64,000 nt of DNA from Cypionkella psychrotolerans. GTDB lineage: Bacteria > Pseudomonadota > Alphaproteobacteria > Rhodobacterales > Rhodobacteraceae. The translations under genes were made by a program, and so were the position numbers. The stretch is from contig NZ_LGIC01000017.1 in the NCBI RefSeq assembly GCF_001294535.1, forward strand, positions 39,981 to 103,980, given 5' to 3'. The notes under the pieces are model-generated. The model was not told the DNA's origin. It saw nothing but the letters and a program-made list of their open reading frames with translations, and did not search any database. Shown here piece by piece: positions 33,801 to 42,090 of the stretch. Every line of letters starts with the position of its first letter. The first letter of the stretch is position 1.

Positions 33801-35780
33801 TCAGCCATGCACCAAAGTCAGGCGGCGTTGATCGGGGGCTTTGTCGGCAGCAACATCAAGCTCGTCTTCGCCGGTCCAAAATTGATCGAAGATCTCGCTG
33901 GTCGGTTGGTAGGCGGTTTGCTGATCAATCATGATCTTGCGGATGCGCTCGACATCATTGCGGTCGCAGGCCTGCGCCAGTTGCACGAGGGCGGCGGACA
34001 ATTCATCCAAGGGCTGACGACATTCGGTGGCTGACATGATGCGCGGATGGCTGGTGGGTTTTGGATCGTTGCCGATCAGCAATTCCTCATGCAGTTTTTC
34101 GCCGGGGCGCAGTTTGGTGAACACGATGCCAATCTCGCCCTTGCCGGGTTTTTCCGTCACCGGATCGGTAAAAATGATCGGCTTAAGCCCATGCAAACGC
34201 GCCATTTTCGCGGCGAGTTCGGTGATCAGCACCGGATCACCCATATCCAGTACGAAGACCTCACCACCCTGCGCCATAGCGCCCGCCTGAATCACCAGCT
34301 GGGCGGCTTCGGGGATAGTCATGAAGAAACGGGTGATTTCGGGATGGGTGACGGTGATCGGGCCACCGGCCTCAATCTGGCGACGGAACAGCGGAATCAC
34401 CGAGCCGGAGGAGCCCAGCACATTGCCAAACCGCACCATGGAAATCGTGGTCCCAGAATTACGCGGCGCATCGGCAAGCGATTGGCAGACCAGTTCGGCC
34501 AAGCGCTTGGACGCCCCCATGATATTGGTCGGGCGCACCGATTTGTCCGATGAGATCAGGATGAAGGATTTCACCCCGGCGGCAATCGAGGCCTCGGCCA
34601 AGGTGGCGGTGCCAAACACGATGTTGCGCACGCCCTCGGCGATGTTGTGTTCGACCAAAGGCACATGCTTGTAGGCGGCGGCGTGATACACCGTCTCAAC
34701 CTCAAAGTGCCGTAGGGTGCGATCCACCAGCCGCGCCGATTTGATGCAGCCCAGTACCGGCGAGATGGCAACATCAGAGCGCAAGACCTTCTGCATCGTC
34801 GCAAGCTCTTGCTCGATGGTATAAAGCGCCAGTTCCGAGATTTCATACAGCACCAGTCGCGCGGGCTTCAGCCGCAGGATCTGCCGGCAGAGCTCAGAGC
34901 CAATTGAGCCGCCTGCCCCGGTGACCATCACCACCTTGCCGGTGATATTGGCCCCCAACAGCTCACGTTGCGGCGGCACTGGATCACGGCCCAGCAGATC
35001 TTCAATGCTGATGTCATTGATCTGATCAATGCTGGCCTTGCCGGTCATGATATCGTCCAGACCCGGCACGGTCTGAATCAGCAGCGGCTGGCTTTCCAGC
35101 GATTTCAGGATTTCATTGCGGCGGGATTTGCTGGCCGAGGGGATCGCCAGCAGCACAACATTGACGCCGTTGTTGCGGATCAGCGATTCAATCTGCAACG
35201 GCGAATAGACCATCAAGCCGCCGACATGGGTGCCTTGAGCCTGCCGCGAGTCGTCAATAAACGCGACCGGAACATAGTCGCTGCGCTGATGCAGCACTTG
35301 CAACAACTGCCGCCCCGCCGCGCCAGCGCCATAGATCGCCACGCGTTCCTTGCGACGGTTTTGCGCGTAGTTCACCAGTTCGCGGAAACCGAAGCGCACG
35401 CCACCAACGCTGAAAAAGGTCAGCAGCATATAGATGAGCGGCACAGCACCCGGCACCGGCAGATCAGCCAGCTGCGCCACGACCGTCATTGTCACCGCAG
35501 AGATCATTGCGCCCATCAGGATGGTGATCAGCGCCCGCCCGGCGATATAGCGCAGCACGGCGCGGTAAAATCCCAACCGCACGAAGGTGTAAATCGTGGC
35601 AGGCAGCACCGGAATCAGCACCAGCCAGACCTGTGGATCGCGCAGAAAGCCAAACCCATCCAGCTTGAGCCACATCGCAAGGACGAACATCATCGGCAGC
35701 AGCAGCACATCAACCGCGACCTGAAGCACCCGCTTTTTGCCTCGGTCCATCGACAGCAGCCGATATACATAAGGGTTCAT
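33801..35780 (-). CDS. Polysaccharide nucleotide-sugar 4,6-dehydratase (CapD/WbpM/PglF type)
   Basis: 659 residues. Four N-terminal membrane helices (to about 125), a first Rossmann domain (VAIYGAGAAGRQ near 150), then a second catalytic domain with VTGAGGSIGSELCRQ near 290, the AAYKHVPLVE loop, SSDKSVRPTN in place of the classical SYK active site, and MVRFGNVLGSSGSV. This is the membrane UDP-GlcNAc 4,6-dehydratase group that makes deoxy-amino sugars for capsule, O-antigen or glycan. It sits divergent from a beta-helix protein and upstream of the yjbH pair, fitting a surface-polysaccharide locus. A hairpin lies about 95 nt upstream of its start. Confidence 0.92.
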   Translation of the reverse strand: MNPYVYRLLSMDRGKKRVLQVAVDVLLLPMMFVLAMWLKLDGFGFLRDPQVWLVLIPVLPATIYTFVRLGFYRAVLRYIAGRALITILMGAMISAVTMTVVAQLADLPVPGAVPLIYMLLTFFSVGGVRFGFRELVNYAQNRRKERVAIYGAGAAGRQLLQVLHQRSDYVPVAFIDDSRQAQGTHVGGLMVYSPLQIESLIRNNGVNVVLLAIPSASKSRRNEILKSLESQPLLIQTVPGLDDIMTGKASIDQINDISIEDLLGRDPVPPQRELLGANITGKVVMVTGAGGSIGSELCRQILRLKPARLVLYEISELALYTIEQELATMQKVLRSDVAISPVLGCIKSARLVDRTLRHFEVETVYHAAAYKHVPLVEHNIAEGVRNIVFGTATLAEASIAAGVKSFILISSDKSVRPTNIMGASKRLAELVCQSLADAPRNSGTTISMVRFGNVLGSSGSVIPLFRRQIEAGGPITVTHPEITRFFMTIPEAAQLVIQAGAMAQGGEVFVLDMGDPVLITELAAKMARLHGLKPIIFTDPVTEKPGKGEIGIVFTKLRPGEKLHEELLIGNDPKPTSHPRIMSATECRQPLDELSAALVQLAQACDRNDVERIRKIMIDQQTAYQPTSEIFDQFWTGEDELDVAADKAPDQRRLTLVHG

Positions 35781-35811
35781 CTGGGGATCCTCAGTCTATC
35801 AAAGGCACAGG

Positions 35812-35921
35812 TTGACACAATCATTTGGGTAAAATCTACGATCTATTTCCGGTTGAATAGCACAGTTTATTCCCAAAAAACAGCACCTCACGCCATCCGA
35901 TTCGTCGGACGGCTGTTTTTT
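35812..35921 (+). ncRNA. Possible small RNA with terminator (or capD leader structure)
   Basis: TTGACA at 35812-35817 could be a -35 with a weak -10 17 nt on. A hairpin GCCATCCGA-TTCG-TCGGACGGC (35892-35913) followed by TGTTTTTT then ends a transcript of roughly 75 nt. No open frame is included. Outer arms AAAAAACAGC / GCTGTTTTTT (35875-35884 with 35912-35921) also make the structure T-tailed on the minus strand, where it would act as a leader hairpin before capD. Confidence 0.35.
35892..35921 (+). terminator. Hairpin with T-run in the capD / beta-helix divergent gap
   Basis: Nine-base stem with one A-C mismatch, a UUCG tetraloop and a T-run. No annotated plus-strand gene precedes it, so it either ends an unseen short transcript or serves the minus strand as an attenuator. 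Confidence 0.7.
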
Positions 35922-36101
35922 AGGCGGCAGCTTGCTGATGGATGCGGAAATACGCGCCGTAGAATCCGCCGCAAACTCCCCTGTGGCAGCGCGCGCCGCT
36001 GTTGGCGGTGGTTAACGCTTTGTCTGTAGCACTTCGGCCTTACGCCCTGCGCATATCGCAGCGGCTGCGGAATCACTGGCAAACCGAGGCGAGGTAACGC
36101 G
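35922..36101. other. Remainder of the divergent intergenic region
   Basis: GC-rich, no credible open frame. It must include the promoter of the beta-helix gene at 36102 and possibly that of capD. I see no clear -35/-10 pair. Confidence 0.35.
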
Positions 36102-38390
36102 ATGAACAAGGCAATTACGCAAGGGTTGGTGCTGATGCCGCCGCCGTTTTCGGCAGGTCTGGCGCTGTGGTCGCGCGAGGATGGGCTCAGCGGTCAGGGC
36201 TCGTATCTGGGGCAGGCCAATGCGGCCTATGTGCCTTCGGATCAGGATTTCGCGGGCTGTCTGGAGTTGCAAAAGACCTCTGCGGTGCAAAAGCTGCGCT
36301 GCTTTCAGTCGATCCCGTGTCAGCCGGGGATGTATCTGCGGGTAACGGCGCGGGTGAAGGCGATCAGCGGCGCGCTGCCCACGGTGCGGATTGCCGGTTG
36401 GGCGGGGTCTGGGTCTGGCAGCAATGTGACCACGGCGGATCAGCAGGGGCCGGATGTGGCACTGACGGGATATGGCGCGGTGGTGGTGGTCAGCGCGATC
36501 GTAGGGTCAGGCAATCGGCTGGGGGTGGATATGGTCTGGGGCACCGCGCCTGCATTTGGGCATTTCGGGCTGGATCTGACCGGGCCGACGGGCGGGGTGG
36601 TGCGGATTGACGACATCACGATTGAGGATGTGACGGATGTGTTTCACCCCGAGATGTTCGATTGGGTGGATGTGCGCGATTATGGTGCGGTGGGCGATGG
36701 CGTGACCGATGACCGCGCGGCGTTTGATGCGGCAGATACGGCGGCTTTGGGCAAGACTGTGGTGGTGTCGCCGGGGGTATATTACATCGGATCACACCTG
36801 ACGTTTGAGAACCCGGTGCAGTTTGAAGGCACGCTTGTGATGCCCGACAGCCAGCGCTTGGCCTGCACCCGCAACTATAACCTTGATACCTATACGGCGG
36901 CGTTTGGCAGCGAACTCAGCGGATTCAAGAAGGCGTTGCAGGCGTTGTTTTATTTCACCGACCATGTGACGCTGGATCTGAACGGCCGGCGGGTGGAGTT
37001 GACAGCCCCGATCAACGTGCAGGCTCTCAGCGGCCTAACCAGCTTTGGAACGCGGCGCAGTTTGGTGAACGGCAATCTGGTCGCGGTGGCGGGTGCAGGC
37101 TGGAATACACAGGTGGTGAGTGCAGTTGCCACCTATGCGGTGGCCAATCCGTTCACGCTGACAGGCGTGGCCAATATCGCTTCCATTGCGGTGGGCGCGC
37201 GGGTTAGCGGCACCGGGGTTGGGCGCGAGGTTTATGTTACCTCGAAAAATGTCGGCACCAGCACGATCACCCTGAGCAGAGCCCTGTGGGCCGCCGCAGG
37301 GACCCGCACCTTCACCTTCACCCGTTATGCCTACATGCTTGATTTCTCTGGATTTACCGAGTTGAAGCGCTTTCAGATCTCGGAGGTTGAATTTACCTGC
37401 GGCGGCAATGCCAGCGCGATCAATCTCGCCCTGTCAGGCGCTACGTTTGAGGTGTTCGACTGCGGCTTCCATCTGGTGAAAGACCGCGCCATCACCTCGA
37501 CCGGCGAAGGCTGTCAGGATCTGCACATCGAGAATTGTCAGTTCTACTCGAACGATCAGAACGAGTTGGCCCAGAACCGCACGTCGATCGCGTTCAACAC
37601 CAATTCGAATGACATCAAAATCCGCAACAACCGGGCGTCGCGGTTTGGGCATTTTGGCGTGGTGGCAGGTTCGGGTGGAGTGTTTTTGGGCAACCACTTT
37701 TTCGGCGGCGATGACAGCCTGAACGGGGTGCGGCGCGCAGGACTGGTGCTGACACAAACCAATGCCAAAACCTTCATCACCGGCAACTATATCGACAACA
37801 GCTTTATCGAGCTGTCAAACGAACATGATGCAGAGCCGCAATATGCCAACGAATACTCTTTTGGCGGCCTCAGCGTGACGGGCAACGTGTTCACCGCGCA
37901 AAACGTGGCCCCCTGGTTCAGTTGGATCGTGCTGACACCACGCGGACCGGGGCATTTCATTTCGGGACTCTCGGTCACGGGCAATGTGTTTTACGCGCGT
38001 TCTGGCGATATTGACCGGGTGGAGTCGATTGACACCAGCTATGCGACGCTGGAGTTCAATTCGTTCCGCAACATCAGCTTTGATCAGAATACCTTCAACG
38101 GCGTGACGCAGCGCGCGGTCAGCCCGATGCTGATTGAGCATACGCAAAATACCGTGTCGGATACTTGGGCGGTGAACAGCAACAACCTGCTGCCGTTTGG
38201 CGGGCGGGCGCGCAATGTCACGGCGGTGGTGGCGGAAGGGGCGATCACCAATGCTGCGGGGGCGGCGCAGTTTGTCACGCCCTATGCGCAAGTCGAACAG
38301 GGCGCGGGCGGGCAGTTTGCCAATCTGAAATGGCCCAGCGCCGTGAAGGGCCGGGTGCAGGTGACGCTACGGGTGGATAACCCAGTCTAA
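36102..38390 (+). CDS. Right-handed beta-helix protein with pectate-lyase-like N-terminal motif
   Basis: 762 residues. After a ~180-residue beta-rich N-terminal domain comes VDVRDYGAVGDGVTDDRAAFDAA, the Pectate_lyase_3/GH28-related signature, and then many short beta-helix coils (ISEVEFTCGGN, LHIENCQFYSN, IKIRNNRASRFG, LSVTGNVF twice). No signal peptide is visible. Relatives are polysaccharide lyases, epimerases or phage-tail-like binding proteins; no catalytic residues can be assigned with certainty. The location beside CapD and YjbH suggests modification or trimming of the exopolysaccharide. ATG at 36102 preceded by GAGG. The stop overlaps the convergent neighbour by 4 nt. Confidence 0.85.
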   Translation: MNKAITQGLVLMPPPFSAGLALWSREDGLSGQGSYLGQANAAYVPSDQDFAGCLELQKTSAVQKLRCFQSIPCQPGMYLRVTARVKAISGALPTVRIAGWAGSGSGSNVTTADQQGPDVALTGYGAVVVVSAIVGSGNRLGVDMVWGTAPAFGHFGLDLTGPTGGVVRIDDITIEDVTDVFHPEMFDWVDVRDYGAVGDGVTDDRAAFDAADTAALGKTVVVSPGVYYIGSHLTFENPVQFEGTLVMPDSQRLACTRNYNLDTYTAAFGSELSGFKKALQALFYFTDHVTLDLNGRRVELTAPINVQALSGLTSFGTRRSLVNGNLVAVAGAGWNTQVVSAVATYAVANPFTLTGVANIASIAVGARVSGTGVGREVYVTSKNVGTSTITLSRALWAAAGTRTFTFTRYAYMLDFSGFTELKRFQISEVEFTCGGNASAINLALSGATFEVFDCGFHLVKDRAITSTGEGCQDLHIENCQFYSNDQNELAQNRTSIAFNTNSNDIKIRNNRASRFGHFGVVAGSGGVFLGNHFFGGDDSLNGVRRAGLVLTQTNAKTFITGNYIDNSFIELSNEHDAEPQYANEYSFGGLSVTGNVFTAQNVAPWFSWIVLTPRGPGHFISGLSVTGNVFYARSGDIDRVESIDTSYATLEFNSFRNISFDQNTFNGVTQRAVSPMLIEHTQNTVSDTWAVNSNNLLPFGGRARNVTAVVAEGAITNAAGAAQFVTPYAQVEQGAGGQFANLKWPSAVKGRVQVTLRVDNPV

Positions 38391-38875
38391 CGAAGGTCCT
38401 CGGCGCTAAACCGGAAGGCTTTGCCGAAGCCACCGTTCAACAGCGCCGATTGCGGCACAAGGCGCACGAAGGCAAAATCGGGCAGGTCAATGTAAAGGGT
38501 CGCCTTCGGGTGGCCCTTTAACCAATGCGCGCGCAGGGCGGGGCGGTTGGGATCATCGGGGGCGATAAAGCTGGCCCGCGCCCGGATCATCAGCCGCGGA
38601 TGGGTCAGCGGATCGCCCTTTTCGCCCGGCTCACCCAGCATCAGCGCACAAGCGGGGTTGGCGCGCAAAGCCGCCGTGTGCGGGGCAAGGCCCGAGATCA
38701 AAGCCATCGGTACGCCCTCCGGGTCTAGCCCAAAGGCGATCCGGCTGATGCCCGGAGTCTGAGTTTCAGCATCACTCCAAGCCAGCGCGGCATGATGCGT
38801 CTGCATCAAGGACAGCGCCAAGGCGCGGGCGTCTGCATCGGCGGCGGCGACGGGGTCGGGGCGTTTTTGGGTCAT
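38387..38875 (-). CDS. HugZ / pyridoxamine-phosphate-oxidase-like protein
   Basis: 162 residues, a split-barrel flavin or heme-binding fold. The order HAALAWSD...PGISRIAFGLDPEGVPMALISGLAPHTAALRANPACALMLGEPG is characteristic of the HugZ-like subgroup (heme utilisation) of the pyridoxamine oxidase superfamily; shown here as regions 28-90 only. The short C terminus lacks the DUF2470 domain found in longer HugZ proteins, so true heme oxygenase activity is uncertain. Convergent with, and overlapping by 4 nt, the beta-helix gene. Confidence 0.78.
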   Translation of the reverse strand: MTQKRPDPVAAADADARALALSLMQTHHAALAWSDAETQTPGISRIAFGLDPEGVPMALISGLAPHTAALRANPACALMLGEPGEKGDPLTHPRLMIRARASFIAPDDPNRPALRAHWLKGHPKATLYIDLPDFAFVRLVPQSALLNGGFGKAFRFSAEDLR

Positions 38876-39084
38876 ATCGGGCCTTTAAAACCGCGGAGCA
38901 GGCCTTCGATGGCAAGACTTGGCTGCTGGGGGTTGCCCTGCGTTTAGCATCCGAATCACCCCATTGTGAACGGAGCAATCCGCGCAGCCCTGCGACGATC
39001 CCAAGCGCGCCCACCGCCCGCCAAATTGTCTGCCGCCCGGGCCTAAGCTTCCCCCCGCTGCCATTCAACTCTAAGCTGCCAATG

Positions 39085-39097
39085 TGACGTACCGTCA
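39085..39097. promoter_or_regulatory. Palindrome TGACG-TAC-CGTCA upstream of acs
   Basis: Thirteen-base dyad with 5-bp arms, about 110 nt upstream of the acs -10 candidate. It could be an operator; no known consensus is claimed. Confidence 0.4.
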
Positions 39098-39118
39098 TTT
39101 CATTGCCAATTTTCTAAT

Positions 39119-39151
39119 AATTGACAAAATTCACCGTCCGATTTGTCAATT
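39119..39151. promoter_or_regulatory. 10-bp inverted repeat operator candidate upstream of acs
   Basis: AATTGACAAA (39119-39128) and TTTGTCAATT (39142-39151) are perfect reverse complements separated by 13 nt. Centre-to-centre spacing is about two helical turns, as expected for a dimeric regulator. It lies about 50 nt upstream of the promoter candidate, a position suited to an activator. Confidence 0.6.
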
Positions 39152-39183
39152 TATTTACAGAAAAACTGCATGAATAAAAAGAG

Positions 39184-39213
39184 TTACCAACTATTTTACA
39201 AATACGCTATGAT
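39184..39213 (+). promoter_or_regulatory. acs promoter candidate
   Basis: TTACCA (39184-39189) and TATGAT (39208-39213) separated by 18 nt, 85 nt before the acs start. The -10 is good, the -35 is weak, which fits activator-dependent expression from the dyads upstream. Confidence 0.5.
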
Positions 39214-39298
39214 CAGGCTACAAACGGGGGAGCCCTGCCCTATGCGGCAGGCCGTTGGGACGGGTCGCAAGGCCTGACTGGGAACTGGGGAGAAAGTT

Positions 39299-41260
39299 AT
39301 GTCGGATCACGCTGCTGCGCAGAAATATGCGGCTTCAGAAGAATTTGTCGCCCATGCGCATGTGAACGCCACACAGTATGAGGCGATGTATGCGGCATCT
39401 GTCGCCGATCCGAGCGCGTTTTGGGCCAAGGAAGGCCAGCGCATTGACTGGATCAAGGATTTCACCCGCGTCAAAGACACCAATTTCAAGCTTGGCGAAG
39501 TCTCGATCAAATGGTTTGAAGACGGCACGCTGAACGTCTCGGCCAACTGCATCGACCGCCATATGGTCTCCCGCGCCAACCAGACGGCGATCATCTGGGA
39601 GCCGGATGATCCGAAAACCCCTTCCCTGCACATCACCTATGCGCAACTGCTGGAAAACACCTCACGCATGGCGAATGTTCTGAAATCGCACGGGGTTTCG
39701 CGTGGTGACCGGGTGGTGATTTACCTGCCGATGATCCCGGAAGCCGCCTATGCGATGCTGGCTTGTGCGCGGATCGGGGCTATTCACTCGATCGTTTTTG
39801 CCGGGTTCTCGCCGGATGCTTTGGCGAACCGGATCAATGACTCAGATGCCAAGGTGGTGATCACAGCCGATTTCGCGCCACGCGGCGGCAAGAAAACCGG
39901 GCTGAAGAACAACACCGACGCGGCGCTTTTGCACTGCAACGACCATGTGAAATGCTTGGTCGTCAAACACACCGGCGATCAGACCTCGTGGGTCGATGGC
40001 CGCGATATTGACGTCAAGGCCGAGATGGCCGCCGCCAAACCCTATTGCGCCTATGTCGAGATGGGGGCGGAAGACCCGCTGTTCATCCTGTATACCTCGG
40101 GCTCGACGGGTAAGCCGAAGGGGGTTGTGCACAGCTCGGGCGGCTATCTGGTTTACGCGGCGATGACGCAGCAGATCACCTTCGATTACCATGATGGCGA
40201 TGTGTTCTGGTGTACCGCCGATGTGGGTTGGGTCACCGGCCACAGCTATATCATCTACGGCCCACTGGCGAATGGCGCGACCACGGTGATGTTTGAAGGT
40301 GTGCCGAATTACCCCGATGCCGGACGGTTCTGGGAGGTTTGCGCCAAGCATAAGGTCAGCCAATTCTACACCGCCCCGACGGCGATCCGTTCGCTGATGG
40401 GCATGGGGCCGGAATGGCCCGCTAAGCACGATCTCTCCAGCCTCAAGCTTTTGGGTTCTGTCGGCGAGCCAATCAACCCCGAGGCGTGGCACTGGTACAA
40501 CCAGCATGTCGGCAAGGGCCGCTGCCCCATCGTAGACACGTTCTGGCAGACCGAAACCGGCGGCCATCTGATCACGCCGTTGCCGGGGGCTATTCCGCAA
40601 AAACCCGGTTCAGCCACCCTGCCGTTCTTTGGCGTCAAACCTATCGTGCTCGATCCCGCCACGGCTAAGGTGCAAACCGATACCGAAACCGATGGCGTGC
40701 TCTGCATCTCCGACAGCTGGCCGGGGATGATGCGCACGCTGTGGGGCGATCATGCGCGGTTTGAGGAAGCCTATTTCAGCCAATACCCCGGCTATTACTT
40801 CACCGGCGACGGCTGCCGCCGCGATGCCGATGGCTATTACTGGATCACTGGCCGCGTCGATGACGTGATCAACGTCTCGGGTCACCGTATGGGCACGGCT
40901 GAGGTGGAAAGCGCGCTTGTCGCCCATCCGAAAGTCGCCGAAGCCGCTGTCGTCGGCTATCCGCATGACATCAAGGGCCAAGGCATCTACGCCTATGTCA
41001 CCCTGATGCGCGGCGAGGAACCCTCGGACGCTTTGCGCAAGGAACTCGAAGCTTGGGTCCGCACCGAGATCGGGCCGATTGCCAAGCCCGATCTGATCCA
41101 ATGGGCTCCCGGCCTGCCGAAAACCCGCTCGGGCAAGATCATGCGCCGCATTTTGCGCAAGATCGCCGAGAATGATTTTGGCGCGTTGGGCGATATTTCC
41201 ACCCTCGCCGATCCGGCGGTGGTGGAAGAGCTGATCGCCAACCGCATGAACAAGGCTTGA
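39299..41260 (+). CDS. acs: Acetate--CoA ligase
   Basis: 653 residues, the standard AMP-forming acetyl-CoA synthetase length. It carries the P-loop [11 protein letters not shown], the DTFWQTETG active-site loop, TGD and [13 protein letters not shown] motifs, and the regulatory acetylation Lys in [11 protein letters not shown] near the C terminus. It activates acetate to acetyl-CoA in the cytoplasm, feeding the ethylmalonyl-CoA or glyoxylate-type pathways. Followed after 4 nt by adk, which can recycle the AMP it makes, and then by a carboxylate-type transporter: a logical acetate-use unit. The AT-rich upstream region with dyads suggests regulated expression. Confidence 0.97.
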   Translation: MSDHAAAQKYAASEEFVAHAHVNATQYEAMYAASVADPSAFWAKEGQRIDWIKDFTRVKDTNFKLGEVSIKWFEDGTLNVSANCIDRHMVSRANQTAIIWEPDDPKTPSLHITYAQLLENTSRMANVLKSHGVSRGDRVVIYLPMIPEAAYAMLACARIGAIHSIVFAGFSPDALANRINDSDAKVVITADFAPRGGKKTGLKNNTDAALLHCNDHVKCLVVKHTGDQTSWVDGRDIDVKAEMAAAKPYCAYVEMGAEDPLFILYTSGSTGKPKGVVHSSGGYLVYAAMTQQITFDYHDGDVFWCTADVGWVTGHSYIIYGPLANGATTVMFEGVPNYPDAGRFWEVCAKHKVSQFYTAPTAIRSLMGMGPEWPAKHDLSSLKLLGSVGEPINPEAWHWYNQHVGKGRCPIVDTFWQTETGGHLITPLPGAIPQKPGSATLPFFGVKPIVLDPATAKVQTDTETDGVLCISDSWPGMMRTLWGDHARFEEAYFSQYPGYYFTGDGCRRDADGYYWITGRVDDVINVSGHRMGTAEVESALVAHPKVAEAAVVGYPHDIKGQGIYAYVTLMRGEEPSDALRKELEAWVRTEIGPIAKPDLIQWAPGLPKTRSGKIMRRILRKIAENDFGALGDISTLADPAVVEELIANRMNKA

Positions 41261-41264
41261 GCGG

Positions 41265-41927
41265 ATGGCCCCGGTTCTGATCCTTCTCGGTCCCCCCGGC
41301 GCTGGCAAAGGCACACAAGCCCGGATGCTGGAGGAGGACTTCGGTCTGATCCAGCTGTCCACCGGCGACCTTTTGCGCGCGGCTGTCAGCGCGGGCACCC
41401 CGGCGGGCTTAGCGGCCAAAGCCGTGATGGCCGCAGGCGCTTTGGTGTCGGATGAGATCGTGCTTGCGATCCTGAAAGACCGCATGGCGCAACCCGACGT
41501 GGCCAAGGGCATCATTCTGGATGGCTTCCCGCGCACCTCTGGGCAAGCCGCAGCGCTCGACAAGCTACTCGCCGAGAGCGGGCAAAAGATCACCGCCGCG
41601 ATCAGCCTTGAGGTCGATGATGCCGCGATGGTGGGCCGGGTCTCGGGCCGCCACACCTGCGGCAGTTGCGGCGAAGGCTACCATGACACGTTCAAACGCC
41701 CCCACACAGCGGGCGTTTGTGACAAATGCGGCGGCTTGGAATTCAAACGCCGCGCCGACGACAATGCCGAAACGGTACGCGACAGGCTGACCGCTTATCA
41801 CGCCCAGACGGCACCGTTGATTGCCTATTACGAGGCCAAAGGCGTTTTGGAACGCATCGACGCGATGGGGCCCATCGCCGAGATTCGCCACAGCCTTGGC
41901 CAGATCATAGCCGGCATCGCGGCTTAA
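41265..41927 (+). CDS. adk: Adenylate kinase with zinc-finger LID
   Basis: 220 residues. P-loop GPPGAGKGTQ, STGDLLRAA, DGFPRT and a LID domain with four Cys (CGSC...CDKC) that should bind zinc, as in Gram-positive and several alphaproteobacterial enzymes. It converts AMP plus ATP to two ADP. Only 4 nt downstream of acs and certainly co-transcribed; Acs releases AMP, so the pairing is metabolically sensible. This may be a second adk in addition to the one usually near the ribosomal cluster, which cannot be checked here. Confidence 0.93.
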   Translation: MAPVLILLGPPGAGKGTQARMLEEDFGLIQLSTGDLLRAAVSAGTPAGLAAKAVMAAGALVSDEIVLAILKDRMAQPDVAKGIILDGFPRTSGQAAALDKLLAESGQKITAAISLEVDDAAMVGRVSGRHTCGSCGEGYHDTFKRPHTAGVCDKCGGLEFKRRADDNAETVRDRLTAYHAQTAPLIAYYEAKGVLERIDAMGPIAEIRHSLGQIIAGIAA

Positions 41928-41933
41928 AGCATA

Positions 41934-41964
41934 CCCCGCCGCCGTTGAGGAGCGGCTGCGGGGG
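41934..41964 (+). terminator. Hairpin after adk
   Basis: CCCCGC-C-GCCG pairs with CGGC-T-GCGGGG around an 8-nt loop. There is no T-run, so it may attenuate or stabilise rather than terminate before the transporter gene. Confidence 0.45.
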
Positions 41965-42090
41965 ATACAAGAACCAGAACCAGCAGCCCTCGGCTGAACC
42001 TTGCCTTGGCAAGGATCGCAGAAGGTTTGCCCGGCTCTGGATTGGGATAGGGAACCGGCGACCAGCGCCGGACAACAAGGGAGGCCAAAC

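Larger units (their letters stand above)
38876..39298. other. acs upstream region
   Basis: 423 bp without a gene. The left part is ordinary GC-rich DNA; the right part (39080-39215) is the most AT-rich stretch of this half of the window and holds two dyads and a promoter candidate, listed separately. The leader between 39215 and 39298 has GGGGAGAAAGTT as the ribosome site. Confidence 0.6.

Noticed and set aside
38772..39098. A 108-residue minus-strand frame overlapping the HugZ-like gene start
   Set aside because: Arg/Pro/Gly-rich, no ribosome site, out of frame with the real gene; treated as chance.
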